This document shows positions 7,985 through 16,352 of a DNA stretch of 64,000 nt, one piece after another (within the stretch, counting starts at the first letter, position 1; each line of letters begins with the position of its first letter). The DNA is taken from positions 372,001 through 436,000 of the forward strand of contig NZ_JAKCFC010000003.1 in assembly GCF_021916785.1 (NCBI RefSeq). Direction: 5' to 3'. Source of the stretch: Mycolicibacterium lacusdiani (GTDB lineage: Bacteria; Actinomycetota; Actinomycetes; Mycobacteriales; Mycobacteriaceae). Position numbers and translations under genes: made by a program. Below the pieces are notes generated by a model, which did not search any database, was not told the origin of the DNA, and was given only the letters and a program-made list of their open reading frames with translations.

Positions 7985-9927
7985 GGCTGCGCAGCCGTAC
8001 ACCACCGATTCAACGGGCAGTCCCCACACTTGGGCCTGTCCACTAGGCAAGTTGCGGCCGCCAGAGCGATCAGCGCTAGGTGTGCAGATCGAGAGTGGTC
8101 CCCGAGCCCAACCATGCCGGCTACTGCGATCCGACCGTCCGTCTGCACGTTCCTCTTGTCGGCATCACTACCTCGGAACCGGCTCGCGACGCGGAGAACA
8201 CCCTTCGTGATCAATACAGGCTCTTCCGTGTCTTTCTCGTCCGCTGTGGTGGGCAACGCCAGTTCCACCAAGTCGCAGAGAGCCGCCGGCAAGGCGGACA
8301 GAGCAGCGCGGTCGATGCTCGGCTGCCAAAGCGCAGTCGGGGCGACTGCCATCTGCTCAGCCAGCTGGTGCACGGCCGACATCCGCTGCCCTCGGCCAAT
8401 CCCTGACATCAGCTCGTCTAGCAGATCGATTCCTGCCTTCGGTGGGGGGTTACTGGCGCACACGTCGCCCTGGGCAGTGTCGATCACTTTCCAGACCGCA
8501 CTCATGACCGTGGGGGTAGCGCGGTCGAGCAACATCTCGCCCAGAACGAATTTCCACCGGCTTGTAGTCTTCAACCAAGGCATTGGGCCGATGGTGGGCT
8601 GTTCGGAGAACCAACGAGCCAGCTCCGCAGAGACCTGTCGGGTCGATGTCCTCTCCTTCACCCCCGAATTGAACGACGACCGCACCGCCTCGCCGATCAC
8701 CTGCCCAATAAGTGGAGGTACGGCGTTGCCAATCTGCTTGAAAGCTACCGACGGTGGACCAGCGAACCGGAAGTCATCAGGGAACGTTTGAATCCGAGCC
8801 GCTTCCCGCACAGTCAGTGTTCGCGGCTGCCGTGGGTGGATGTACCAATAGCCGTCCTTGGCGATGTGGGCCGTGATGGTCCGCGATAGATCGTTCTCGT
8901 CGAGCTTTTTGTATTTGTCGTCGAAGATGTCCTTGCGATAACGTTGAAATTCCGGTGCAAGATCGGTGTACTTGGTCTTGTGCGTCATCGATTCAAAGGC
9001 CGCTCGGTCATCCTCGCGCACCGGCCTAGTGATGTGGTCGAACAACCGCTCGGCGTCGTCTTCCGACACTCGACGTCGTAACCACCGTTGATATTCGGTT
9101 CGAGGTCCGCCGTAATCGGCCCATCCGAACGCGCCGCCCTTTGGACGCCAGCCCCCCTCCACCGGAGGCATATCTCCGATTGCGTTCCAAAGGGTGACCC
9201 GCCGAGGTGACTCATCCGGCCACCTGAACTTGATCGCGCCCTTGAGCGCTACCAACAACAGACGCTGCCGCATCTGCGGGACACCATAGCGCCATGTGTC
9301 AATCACTCGTGCGGACACCGAGTACCCGATCTGCTCAAGCTCTTCGGTCATGCTGCGCAGAATGAACATCTCGCGATCTAGGGCCATATCCGGCACGTTC
9401 TCCATCACTACCGCCTTCGGGCGGCACAACTGTACGACCTCGAGGAATGACCGCCACAAGTCACGTCGTTCATCATGGGGATCGGCCGCCCCGGTCAGAA
9501 CGCGGTTCCGAATCTTCGATCTTCCCGCTCGCGAGAATGGCTGACATGGCGGGCCACCCGCTAGCAGTTCGACTTTGTTGCGTTTCAGCAATTTCGCGAT
9601 ACGTGTCACGGTAGCGGGATCCGACAGGTCCTCCAAAACAGACATCCCGGCGAAATGGTGCCTGTGAGTCTCCACGGCGAAGCCATAGTGGTCGACTCCC
9701 AGAACAACCCGGAACCCGGCATCCTCCAACCCGAGGCTCATTCCGCCAGCTCCGCTGAAGAGATCGGCGGCCAAGGGAACGCCGAGGCCGCGCAACTCGG
9801 AACACAGGTCGGCGAGCCCCTTGTCCGAGACGGTGTGCGCGGCATGAGCCGACAGCGTCAGCAACGGGCCTCGGATCTGCTTGACGGCGTAGCTGACGGT
9901 CGCGGCGGCGTGCACATCCTTCGTCAT
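7981..9927 (-). CDS. dcm: 5-methylcytosine DNA methyltransferase fused to a MutY-like Fe-S domain
   Basis: A 648-residue protein. Residues 52-420 are a complete C5 methyltransferase: motif I DLFSGAGG (55-62), motif IV GGPPCQPFS with nucleophile C128, motif VI ENV (176-178), the RQRLLLVA segment, and motif X ending in QIGNAVPP. The last 200 residues resemble a MutY/endonuclease III fold: a WKFVLGEMLLDRAT helix, a GVLRVASRF segment and a perfect iron-sulfur loop C-X6-C-X2-C-X5-C (C627, C634, C637, C643). The helix-hairpin-helix is degenerate and the usual catalytic Asp before the VxRV segment looks replaced, so glycosylase activity is doubtful. It methylates cytosine, presumably protecting host DNA, and is divergent from the vsr gene. 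Confidence 0.92.
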   Translation of the reverse strand: MTKDVHAAATVSYAVKQIRGPLLTLSAHAAHTVSDKGLADLCSELRGLGVPLAADLFSGAGGMSLGLEDAGFRVVLGVDHYGFAVETHRHHFAGMSVLEDLSDPATVTRIAKLLKRNKVELLAGGPPCQPFSRAGRSKIRNRVLTGAADPHDERRDLWRSFLEVVQLCRPKAVVMENVPDMALDREMFILRSMTEELEQIGYSVSARVIDTWRYGVPQMRQRLLLVALKGAIKFRWPDESPRRVTLWNAIGDMPPVEGGWRPKGGAFGWADYGGPRTEYQRWLRRRVSEDDAERLFDHITRPVREDDRAAFESMTHKTKYTDLAPEFQRYRKDIFDDKYKKLDENDLSRTITAHIAKDGYWYIHPRQPRTLTVREAARIQTFPDDFRFAGPPSVAFKQIGNAVPPLIGQVIGEAVRSSFNSGVKERTSTRQVSAELARWFSEQPTIGPMPWLKTTSRWKFVLGEMLLDRATPTVMSAVWKVIDTAQGDVCASNPPPKAGIDLLDELMSGIGRGQRMSAVHQLAEQMAVAPTALWQPSIDRAALSALPAALCDLVELALPTTADEKDTEEPVLITKGVLRVASRFRGSDADKRNVQTDGRIAVAGMVGLGDHSRSAHLALIALAAATCLVDRPKCGDCPLNRWCTAAQP

Positions 9928-9937
9928 GCGGCAAGAC

Positions 9938-9944
9938 TATGATA
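9938..9944. promoter_or_regulatory. Bidirectional -10 element between dcm and vsr
   Basis: The 7-nt block TATGATA reads TATGAT on the plus strand (9938-9943) and TATCAT on the minus strand (9944-9939). On the plus strand it ends 6 nt before the GTG at 9950, predicting a leaderless vsr message. On the minus strand it lies 11 nt before the dcm ATG at 9927, predicting a leader of a few nucleotides. The two start codons are only 22 nt apart, so both genes would share one melted region and could compete. Confidence 0.5.
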
Positions 9945-9949
9945 GGTGT

Positions 9950-10459
9950 GTGACGCCTAGTCGAGGCTCGCCGCCCAACAGAGCACTCCCACGAATCCAC
10001 GCAGACTCACGCCCTGCCACAGCGGTCAAACCCCCGACCGAGCAGGTCCGGCAACGGATGAAGGCGCAAAAGGCCGCAGGCACCGATTTCGAGATGCGGG
10101 TTCGGCGCCAGCTTCACGCCCTCGGCTACCGCTATCGCGTTGACCGGAAACTGCTGGCTGACCACACGTTCCGCGGCGACATTGTATGGACGGGCCGACG
10201 GCTTGTCGTATTTCTCGACGGTTGCTTTTGGCACGGGTGTCCCGCTCACTACACCGCACCGAAATCGAACACGGCGTGGTGGCAGAACAAGATCCAAACT
10301 AACCGGGCCAGGGACCGGCGGGTCACCGACATCCTGCTGCAACGAGGTTGGACGGTGTTGCGGTTCTGGGAACACGACGATAACGACGACATAGTCTGGT
10401 CAGTGAGGCGCTACCTCGAGCCACCCGTCGCGCTGAATAAAGCCCATTTGTCCGAATAG
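9950..10459 (+). CDS. vsr: Very short patch repair (Vsr-type) endonuclease
   Basis: A 169-residue protein with the Vsr signature: RRQLHALGYRYRVDRKL, catalytic GDIVW (D77), the zinc-site segment DGCFWHGC (90-97), NRARDRR and a WEH terminus where the classical enzyme has WEC. Vsr nicks DNA 5' of T:G mismatches that arise by deamination of 5-methylcytosine, which fits its position beside a cytosine methyltransferase. I chose GTG 9950 over the ATG at 9926 because the -10 element lies directly upstream and because the ATG would overlap the dcm start codon. The 30-residue N-terminal extension before the conserved region is longer than in the E. coli enzyme. Confidence 0.9.
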   Translation: MTPSRGSPPNRALPRIHADSRPATAVKPPTEQVRQRMKAQKAAGTDFEMRVRRQLHALGYRYRVDRKLLADHTFRGDIVWTGRRLVVFLDGCFWHGCPAHYTAPKSNTAWWQNKIQTNRARDRRVTDILLQRGWTVLRFWEHDDNDDIVWSVRRYLEPPVALNKAHLSE

Positions 10460-10590
10460 GATATCCACGTTTATGCGCTCGACGTAGGTCTGCATCCCAA
10501 CCTGCATCGCGCGACACAGGCGTGTTCCACGGGTTGCGAGGAGCATTTCTACATTTACGTTTATGATGCTAGGCCCAGGAGGAACCAAAC
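10460..10590 (+). promoter_or_regulatory. Promoter and ribosome-binding region of the kinase/receiver pair
   Basis: An AT-richer spacer. A strong AGGAGGA Shine-Dalgarno sequence (about 10576-10582) lies 8 nt before the ATG at 10591, and a TATGAT -10 candidate occurs near 10562. The 9-mer ACGTTTATG is present twice (near 10467 and 10557), possibly a binding-site repeat. Confidence 0.45.
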
Positions 10591-12810
10591 ATGAACGCCG
10601 ACGGAGGCGACACTTCAGCGAGAATGCGTCCGCGCGCCCGCTTAATGCTCACTATCGGACTGGAATTGATCAGCAGCGATACCGTCGCGGTCACTGAACT
10701 CGTGAAGAACTCGTTTGATGCCGACGCGGATTTTGTTCTAGTTCGGTTGAGTGGAACTGCATCAGGCAATCGGATCAAAGCGGGCAACGGAATGATCGAG
10801 GTGCTCGACGACGGAGTTGGAATGTCTTCGGAGACGATCGTCAGCACATGGCTGGAGCCAGCCACTTCGAGTCGTCGCCGTCACACTCAAAGCAACCGCG
10901 GCCGCAGAATGCTCGGCGAAAAGGGCGTTGGTCGATTCGCTGCGGCAAAATTAGCCGAGAAGCTGGAACTAACCTCCCGTGCCGGGAATGCTTCTGAGGT
11001 TCGGGTGCAACTCGATTGGACTGATTTTGCGGACGAGGACAAATACCTAGACGAAATCGCCGTCGACTGGGTGCAGATGCCACCCAAGCTGTTCACCCGC
11101 ACAGGTGAGGTGGCGGACCTATGGCGCCAAGTAGTCGCAGACTACCTTGGCGGTTCGGAGGAGGCGGATCCTGCAAGTCAACCAACGGCCACACACGGAA
11201 CTCTTCTTCGCATGGAAAGCTCTCGCATTGATTGGACCGCCGAGACGGTAGCCGAACTGCAGACCACACTGTCGCGCCTAGTGAGTCCTTTCGCATTAGA
11301 CCGAGACGTCAATGCAGACTTCACTATCGTCTTGGAAGTCCCGCCCGAACTGGGTCTCAGTGGAGTGATCGAGCCGCCTGAGCAGTTGAAGACACCTCAC
11401 TACACCCTCGAAGCAACGGTCGACACACTTGGCCACGCCGTCGGCTCCATGAGGTTGAAAGACGACGAACCCATGGATTTCGATGCCCAGCTCGTTGACG
11501 CCGGATCCAACGTTCCATCGGATCATGAACAGCTCAAGTGCGGCCCGTATACTATTCGTCTCCGCGCTTGGGATCGCGATGTCGCATCCCTGCGGGAGAT
11601 CGCCGGCGATCTACCGCCCAGCTCGGTTCGGTCAATTTTGGATACCGCTTCTGGCGTCAGCATCTATCGCGACGGCTTTCGCGTCCTCCCGTACGGAGAG
11701 CAGGGAGATGATTGGCTGGGCCTAGACCTACGGCGTGTCAATTCGCCGACGCAGAGACTCTCAAACAATCAGGTCGTCGGCTACCTGCAGATCGGCCGGG
11801 ATACGAATCCCATGCTAATCGACCAGACCAACCGTGAGGGCTTGGTCGATGGGCCTGCGCTCCAAGACCTGCGTACCACCGTTCTGCAACTTCTCTTGAA
11901 ACTCGAAAATGCTCGTTACAACAAGCGGCCGCGACGGGAGAAGCGACGCCGTGGGGGACTCCTAGACCGTGTTGACCTTTCGGAGTTGTCGACGGCGATC
12001 TCAGCAAGGATTCCTAGCGACGACAAAGTCGCTGTGATGATTACCGACCTACAACGGGAACTGGATCAGCGGCAAGATCAAGTCGGCGAAGTGCTGGCCC
12101 GGTATCATCGCTTGGCGACCCTGGGCCAACTAGTAGACCGCATCGTTCATGAACTCTCTCAGCCGCTTGTTGCGGCGCGACAAGCCGCAGCTCTAGCTAT
12201 CGAGAGGATCGACCGTTCAGAGCTGGCCGGTCAGGCGGATATCGAAGATGTGCGGGCTCGCTTATCTCTCATCAGAGGTCAGATGAAGGCTGCCGGAGAT
12301 GTGTTGCGTCGGGTCGAGCCGTTTGGGGGTCGTCGCCGCGGCAGACCCCCCAAATTTAAGGTCGAAGACGCTGTCGCGAACGCGGTCGGGCTCTTGCAAA
12401 GCGAAATGGACACTATTGGCGCAACAGTCAGTCTGCCCGAAGGTTCGACAACTGTTACCGTCGACGGTACGGAACTCCAGGAAGTAATTGTCAACCTTCT
12501 CAAGAACAGCCTTCACTGGATCCGGCGGGTACCTAAAGGAAATCGGCATATCGCAATTGACGTTGCGCGAAATTCAAACGGCAGCGTGTCGCTGTCGGTG
12601 GAGGACTCAGGACCTGGCGTCGATCACGAAGCCCGAGACCACATTTTTGAGCCGTACTTCACGACTAGGGAGGGTGGTGTTGGCTTGGGCCTCTCAATCG
12701 CAGGCGAAATAGTAGAGGACTTTTACGGCGGAACACTTGAACTACTTCCGCCGGGTAGCCTTGGCGGCGCCAACTTTAGAGCAACATTGAGGAAGCGGGT
12801 CGAACAGTGA
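10591..12810 (+). CDS. Double-GHKL protein: MORC/Hsp90-type ATPase fused to histidine kinase
   Basis: A 739-residue protein with two separate GHKL modules. The N-terminal one has the N-box TELVKNSFDAD (E36, N40), G1 DDGVGM (73-78) and G2 GEKGVGRFAAAK (109-120), closest to Hsp90/MORC-type ATPases. The C-terminal one is a complete histidine kinase: H-box RIVHELSQPL with phosphoacceptor H520, N-box NLLKNS, DSGPGV, FEPYFTTR and GVGLGLSI. No membrane segment is visible, so it should be cytoplasmic and sense something internal, perhaps through the N-terminal clamp. The stop overlaps the receiver gene (GTGA), so the two form one unit. GC content is clearly lower than in the flanking chromosomal genes, suggesting transfer. 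Confidence 0.85.
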   Translation: MNADGGDTSARMRPRARLMLTIGLELISSDTVAVTELVKNSFDADADFVLVRLSGTASGNRIKAGNGMIEVLDDGVGMSSETIVSTWLEPATSSRRRHTQSNRGRRMLGEKGVGRFAAAKLAEKLELTSRAGNASEVRVQLDWTDFADEDKYLDEIAVDWVQMPPKLFTRTGEVADLWRQVVADYLGGSEEADPASQPTATHGTLLRMESSRIDWTAETVAELQTTLSRLVSPFALDRDVNADFTIVLEVPPELGLSGVIEPPEQLKTPHYTLEATVDTLGHAVGSMRLKDDEPMDFDAQLVDAGSNVPSDHEQLKCGPYTIRLRAWDRDVASLREIAGDLPPSSVRSILDTASGVSIYRDGFRVLPYGEQGDDWLGLDLRRVNSPTQRLSNNQVVGYLQIGRDTNPMLIDQTNREGLVDGPALQDLRTTVLQLLLKLENARYNKRPRREKRRRGGLLDRVDLSELSTAISARIPSDDKVAVMITDLQRELDQRQDQVGEVLARYHRLATLGQLVDRIVHELSQPLVAARQAAALAIERIDRSELAGQADIEDVRARLSLIRGQMKAAGDVLRRVEPFGGRRRGRPPKFKVEDAVANAVGLLQSEMDTIGATVSLPEGSTTVTVDGTELQEVIVNLLKNSLHWIRRVPKGNRHIAIDVARNSNGSVSLSVEDSGPGVDHEARDHIFEPYFTTREGGVGLGLSIAGEIVEDFYGGTLELLPPGSLGGANFRATLRKRVEQ

Positions 12811-14018
12811 CGCTGTTTCGCATCCTAGTGGTAGACGACGAAGAGACCATTGCTAGTCAAACTGCGGAACTGCTACGGAGCGGCACCATCTCTTCGCGTG
12901 GCGAGAAGGCGAGCGTCGACTACACGACGAGCTTCGCCGATGCGCTGACACGACTTGAAGATCAGCGTTACGACTTGGTTGTCCTAGATATACGAGACGA
13001 GTCAGCGGTCGAACCTCTGGGAGACGTTCGAGATAATGATGACTCGACGGCTGGAGACCTCGGACTCGATGTGTTTCAACAGGTTCGATCTCGCAAGTTT
13101 ATTCCCGTAGTTTTCTACACGGCAGTTCCAAATTTGGCCGAGGATCTTGTCCGCTCGCCGTTCGTTGATATTATCTCCAAGCAAGCTGAGCCTGAAGAGC
13201 TACGCAACAAAGTTCGTGACGTCTTTGATTCGACCCTGCCTCTCCTACACGCCGAATTACTGTCTCATGTCGAAGGAGTGATGCGGGATTTCATGATGGA
13301 ATTCGTCGAGCACCACTGGCACGACCTTGCAAGCCCGCCCCGTAAGGGCGATGTGGCGCATCTGCTGCTCCGGCGGCTGGCTTTGTCGCTCGCTAGCGGA
13401 GGCGAACTTCTCGATGGCAAGCTTAACGACATACCCGGTGTAGAACTGCAAACTGACTCAGTGCATCCTATGCGGTTCTACGTGATGCCACCAGTTGGAT
13501 CGTTGACAACCGGCGACATCATTCACGGACCATTGATAGGGTTTCAAAACAACGCGGATGGCGACGTACGACCAGATAGTTGGTATGTAGTACTCACGCC
13601 TGCGTGTGATCTCGTTACCGAGCGCCTGAAAGCTGAGTTCGTCGTTTTAGCCCGTTGCATTCCCTTGGTTGAAACCGGGGAGTACGCTGCGTGGCGTGAC
13701 GCCGACCGCCACAACGACCAGACTCAGCGGAAACAGCTTGAGAACACGATGCGTAATAGACAGAGGTCGGGCCGCAATGCCGACCGAGACTTCTATTTAC
13801 CAAGCGCATGGAACATTCCAGACCTGGTAGTGGATTTACAGCAAATCATACACTTGACACACGCGGACAGCGACAAGTACGAACGGCTCGCGACGCTCGA
13901 CAGTCCGTACGCTGAAGCATTAGTGCAGAAGCTCGGGCGGTACATTGGCCGGATCGGAACACCGGACTTAGACGTCACGGCTGCGATGGCACGCTTGGAG
14001 GACGTGCGGGACCGGTAA
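12807..14018 (+). CDS. Receiver-domain protein with uncharacterised C-terminal half
   Basis: A 403-residue protein. Residues 1-150 form a receiver domain: acidic pair D10-D11, phosphoacceptor D61 in VVLDI, the VVFYTAV switch segment and the IISKQ lysine. There is a long acidic insertion after the phosphorylation site. Residues 150-403 carry no DNA-binding domain that I recognise. They contain a PPVGSLTTGDII turn and a TPACDLV segment followed by a charged helix, which recalls receiver proteins of prokaryotic conflict loci. It is probably phosphorylated by the overlapping kinase and acts as the output or effector. Function unknown. Confidence 0.8.
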   Translation: MTLFRILVVDDEETIASQTAELLRSGTISSRGEKASVDYTTSFADALTRLEDQRYDLVVLDIRDESAVEPLGDVRDNDDSTAGDLGLDVFQQVRSRKFIPVVFYTAVPNLAEDLVRSPFVDIISKQAEPEELRNKVRDVFDSTLPLLHAELLSHVEGVMRDFMMEFVEHHWHDLASPPRKGDVAHLLLRRLALSLASGGELLDGKLNDIPGVELQTDSVHPMRFYVMPPVGSLTTGDIIHGPLIGFQNNADGDVRPDSWYVVLTPACDLVTERLKAEFVVLARCIPLVETGEYAAWRDADRHNDQTQRKQLENTMRNRQRSGRNADRDFYLPSAWNIPDLVVDLQQIIHLTHADSDKYERLATLDSPYAEALVQKLGRYIGRIGTPDLDVTAAMARLEDVRDR

Positions 14019-14087
14019 AGAGATGGCACCGCGTTCGTAATGGGAGGTATCCCGCCCAGCATCCTGAAGATCGTCAACTCCAGAACC

Positions 14088-14101
14088 GGGGGCGAACCCC
14101 C
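14088..14101 (+). terminator. Stem-loop after the receiver gene
   Basis: GGGGG-CGAA-CCCCC forms a compact GC stem with a stable tetraloop 70 nt after the stop codon. There is no U tract, as is usual in mycobacteria. It is a plausible end of the island's kinase/receiver transcript. Confidence 0.4.
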
Positions 14102-14209
14102 CTACTCCGCGGAGACGAACGCGCCAAACCACCTGATTCCGTCGCTCAAGCTCTCCTTCACCGCGTCGGATCTCGGTGCGGGCATCGCGCGCCCGGCCAG
14201 ACCTGCTCG

Positions 14210-14368
14210 GAGATCGGCATGCTCGAGGAGGTTCGCTCCGCCTCACCTAGCTGCAGTACATGCGGTTCCGACTGACCCCAGCTTGGCGGCCACAAAATGC
14301 CGGAACGAATGAGCAGCCATCTCGGTCGCCGCGCCGCCTACCTGCGGATAGTCGACGGGATTTAGCAC
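14210..14368 (-). pseudogene. Decayed tyrosine recombinase (integrase) C-terminal fragment
   Basis: In one minus-strand frame the translation contains LNPVDYPQV, then AAHSFRHFVAAKLGSVGT (the HSFRH at 14311-14297), an in-frame TGA, and then LLEHADLRAGL. This order matches the HxxRH box of phage-type integrases and the following xLGHAD segment. There is no start codon or upstream catalytic domain, the final tyrosine motif is not recognisable, and a stop interrupts the frame, so it is a relic. The rest of 14019-14516 shows no gene. Its position at the junction between the low-GC defence genes and the high-GC chromosomal kinases suggests the scar of the element that delivered the island. Confidence 0.5.
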
Positions 14369-14516
14369 GCAGGCCGACATGCCCTCTGCAATCCCTCGCC
14401 AGAGCGTTTTTCGGGGCTCTCACGGCTGTCTGCAACCGCCCCTCACCGGGTTAGACGACTCTTGCCGGCGGACCCCTGCGCGTCGGTGCCGCCATCAGCG
14501 AACAACCCTGCCGCCT

Positions 14517-16088
14517 CTACCGCGCCCCATACTCCAACGCAGGATCCGACTCAGACCCACGACTGCTCGAGATCGTCAGCTGATCAGGCCGCACCTGGTA
14601 CCGCGAGCCGTCCGCAGGGTTCACCACGTCGAACCCACCGCCAGCCGGCGTCGCGTTCTGCAGCACTAGCTGCGCCCCGTCGCTCAACCGCTCGCCGCGG
14701 TAGTAGTAGCTCCCCGACCCCGTCTCGCACACGATCGCCAGCGAGTTCGCCGTTCTGATCATCGCCGCCGGTGAACTCCCCGCGTCACAGCGCGCCGAGT
14801 GACCGACGAAGCCCTGCGCGTCCGCGCCGGACACTCCCGCGATCGGCGCCCCACTCGTCGTCGGTGACGTCGTGGTCGACGGCGATGTGGAAGTAGTAGT
14901 GGACGACGTCGTGGAGGGAGACGTACTCGTCGTCGTCTCCGATGTCGTCGTCGGCGCCGCGGACGGCGCGGTCGACGGCGGCACCGCCAAAGGCGTCCGT
15001 GCCGGCGAGTCATCCGAACCCCCGCCGCTCGCCACCACCACCGCGGCCAGCACCGCCGCCAGGGCGAACATCGCGAACGTCCCGAGCAACAGCGCCTTCT
15101 GTGTCCGGCTCAACCCGGCCTTGCGCGCCGGCGGCGGCACCGGCAGCGACGGGTGCGACGCGTACGCCGGGCGCGGATCGGGCGTCGCGAACTGCCGCGT
15201 CGGCGGCGGACCGACCGGAGGTGGCACCGGCGGAGCAACAGGCGCCATCCGTCCCGACGACGCCGCCAACGCAGCGCGGGCCAACTCCCCCGCCGACCCG
15301 TATCGCTCAGCCGGGTTCTTCGCCATGCCCCTGGCGACCACGTCGTCGAACGCCGCCGGAACGCCGCGGCGCATGATGCTCGGCCGCGGCGGCGGCGAGA
15401 ACAGGTGCGCACTCATCACCTGCCGCAAGTCACCCGCCTCGAACGGCGCCCGACCGGTCAGGCTCTCGAACAGCAGGCACGCCAGCGAGTACACGTCCGA
15501 CGGCGGGCCACCCGGCTCGCCGTTCAACCGCTCCGGCGCCATGTACGCAGCCGACCCGATGACCAGGCCCGTCCTCGTCACCGTCGCCTCACCACCGCCG
15601 TGAGCAATGCCGAAGTCCACCAAATAGGCGAAGTCCTCCGTCGTCAGCAGCACGTTCTCCGGCTTGATGTCGCGATGCACCAGCCCGTTGGCGTGCGCGG
15701 CGTCCAGCGCCGAGGCCACCTGACCGACGATCGACACCGCCCGACCCGGCGGGAGCGACCCGTGATGCCGCAGCTCCTCCTTCACGCTGGAGCCCTCGAC
15801 CAGGCGCATGTCGATGAACAGCGCACCGTCGATCTCGCCGAAGTCGTGCACCGGGATGACGTGTGGCTCCTGCAGTCGCGCTGCGATCCGCGACTCTCGG
15901 CGGAACCTGTCCTGGAAGACGGGATCGGCGGCCACGTCGGGCCGCAGCACCTTCAGCGCGACCATGCGCTCGCGCACGGTGTCGTAGGCGCGGTAGACCT
16001 CGCCCATCCCGCCAATGCCGATTACCGACTGCAGCTCGTAGGGCCCGAAGCGCGAGCCCAGACGCGAGCTGACCCCTGACGAGCCCAT
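14517..16088 (-). CDS. Membrane receptor-type Ser/Thr protein kinase (PknB-like)
   Basis: A 523-residue kinase: glycine loop GIGGMGEVY, K46, HRD at 137-139, N144, DFG at 157-159 and an APE segment. A Pro-rich juxtamembrane linker leads to one membrane helix (about 335-365), a Thr/Ser-rich extracellular stalk of repeated SPSTT type, and a 100-residue C-terminal domain with two cysteines and a YYYRGERLSDGAQL segment. The start at ATG 16088 was chosen because the kinase domain begins 15 residues later and the upstream open frame is antisense to another gene. The extracellular domain is seen on other mycobacterial exported proteins, but I cannot name its ligand. Confidence 0.93.
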   Translation of the reverse strand: MGSSGVSSRLGSRFGPYELQSVIGIGGMGEVYRAYDTVRERMVALKVLRPDVAADPVFQDRFRRESRIAARLQEPHVIPVHDFGEIDGALFIDMRLVEGSSVKEELRHHGSLPPGRAVSIVGQVASALDAAHANGLVHRDIKPENVLLTTEDFAYLVDFGIAHGGGEATVTRTGLVIGSAAYMAPERLNGEPGGPPSDVYSLACLLFESLTGRAPFEAGDLRQVMSAHLFSPPPRPSIMRRGVPAAFDDVVARGMAKNPAERYGSAGELARAALAASSGRMAPVAPPVPPPVGPPPTRQFATPDPRPAYASHPSLPVPPPARKAGLSRTQKALLLGTFAMFALAAVLAAVVVASGGGSDDSPARTPLAVPPSTAPSAAPTTTSETTTSTSPSTTSSTTTSTSPSTTTSPTTSGAPIAGVSGADAQGFVGHSARCDAGSSPAAMIRTANSLAIVCETGSGSYYYRGERLSDGAQLVLQNATPAGGGFDVVNPADGSRYQVRPDQLTISSSRGSESDPALEYGAR

Positions 16089-16340
16089 GTCCGATCCCTC
16101 CGCCCTTTCGCTGCGATTCTGGTGACGGCGCAGGTCACGCCGTCGACGCTGACGGTGTTCCCGCATGTCTAGGCGCTCAACCCGCACCCCCGCGGCAGGC
16201 GGCGCACCGCGACACCGAAGTCGCAGCAGCACAAGCCAATTGCTCGCATGCCACGGTACACGTTCCACCTTGATCAATCGGCTGACGGCCTCACCTGCGC
16301 TTTCGTCGTCCGAACCGCTTTCCGGACCGCACGCCGCGCC

Positions 16341-16346
16341 TACTGT
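16341..16346 (+). promoter_or_regulatory. -10 element for a leaderless transcript of the Ddn-like gene
   Basis: TACTGT fits TANNNT and ends 6 nt before ATG 16353, the spacing of leaderless mycobacterial genes. This supports that ATG over an upstream in-frame one at 16248. The 264-nt space back to the divergent kinase start shows no other feature. Confidence 0.4.
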
Positions 16347-16352
16347 GACCAC

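Noticed and set aside
9926..9949. ATG 9926 as the Vsr start
   Set aside because: It would overlap the divergent dcm start codon and place the shared -10 element inside the gene; GTG 9950 fits a leaderless start.
1..14018. BREX, DISARM or Druantia system
   Set aside because: No PglZ, BrxL, DrmA/B-type or DruA/E-type genes are seen; the set matches the Z1/MORC restriction type instead.
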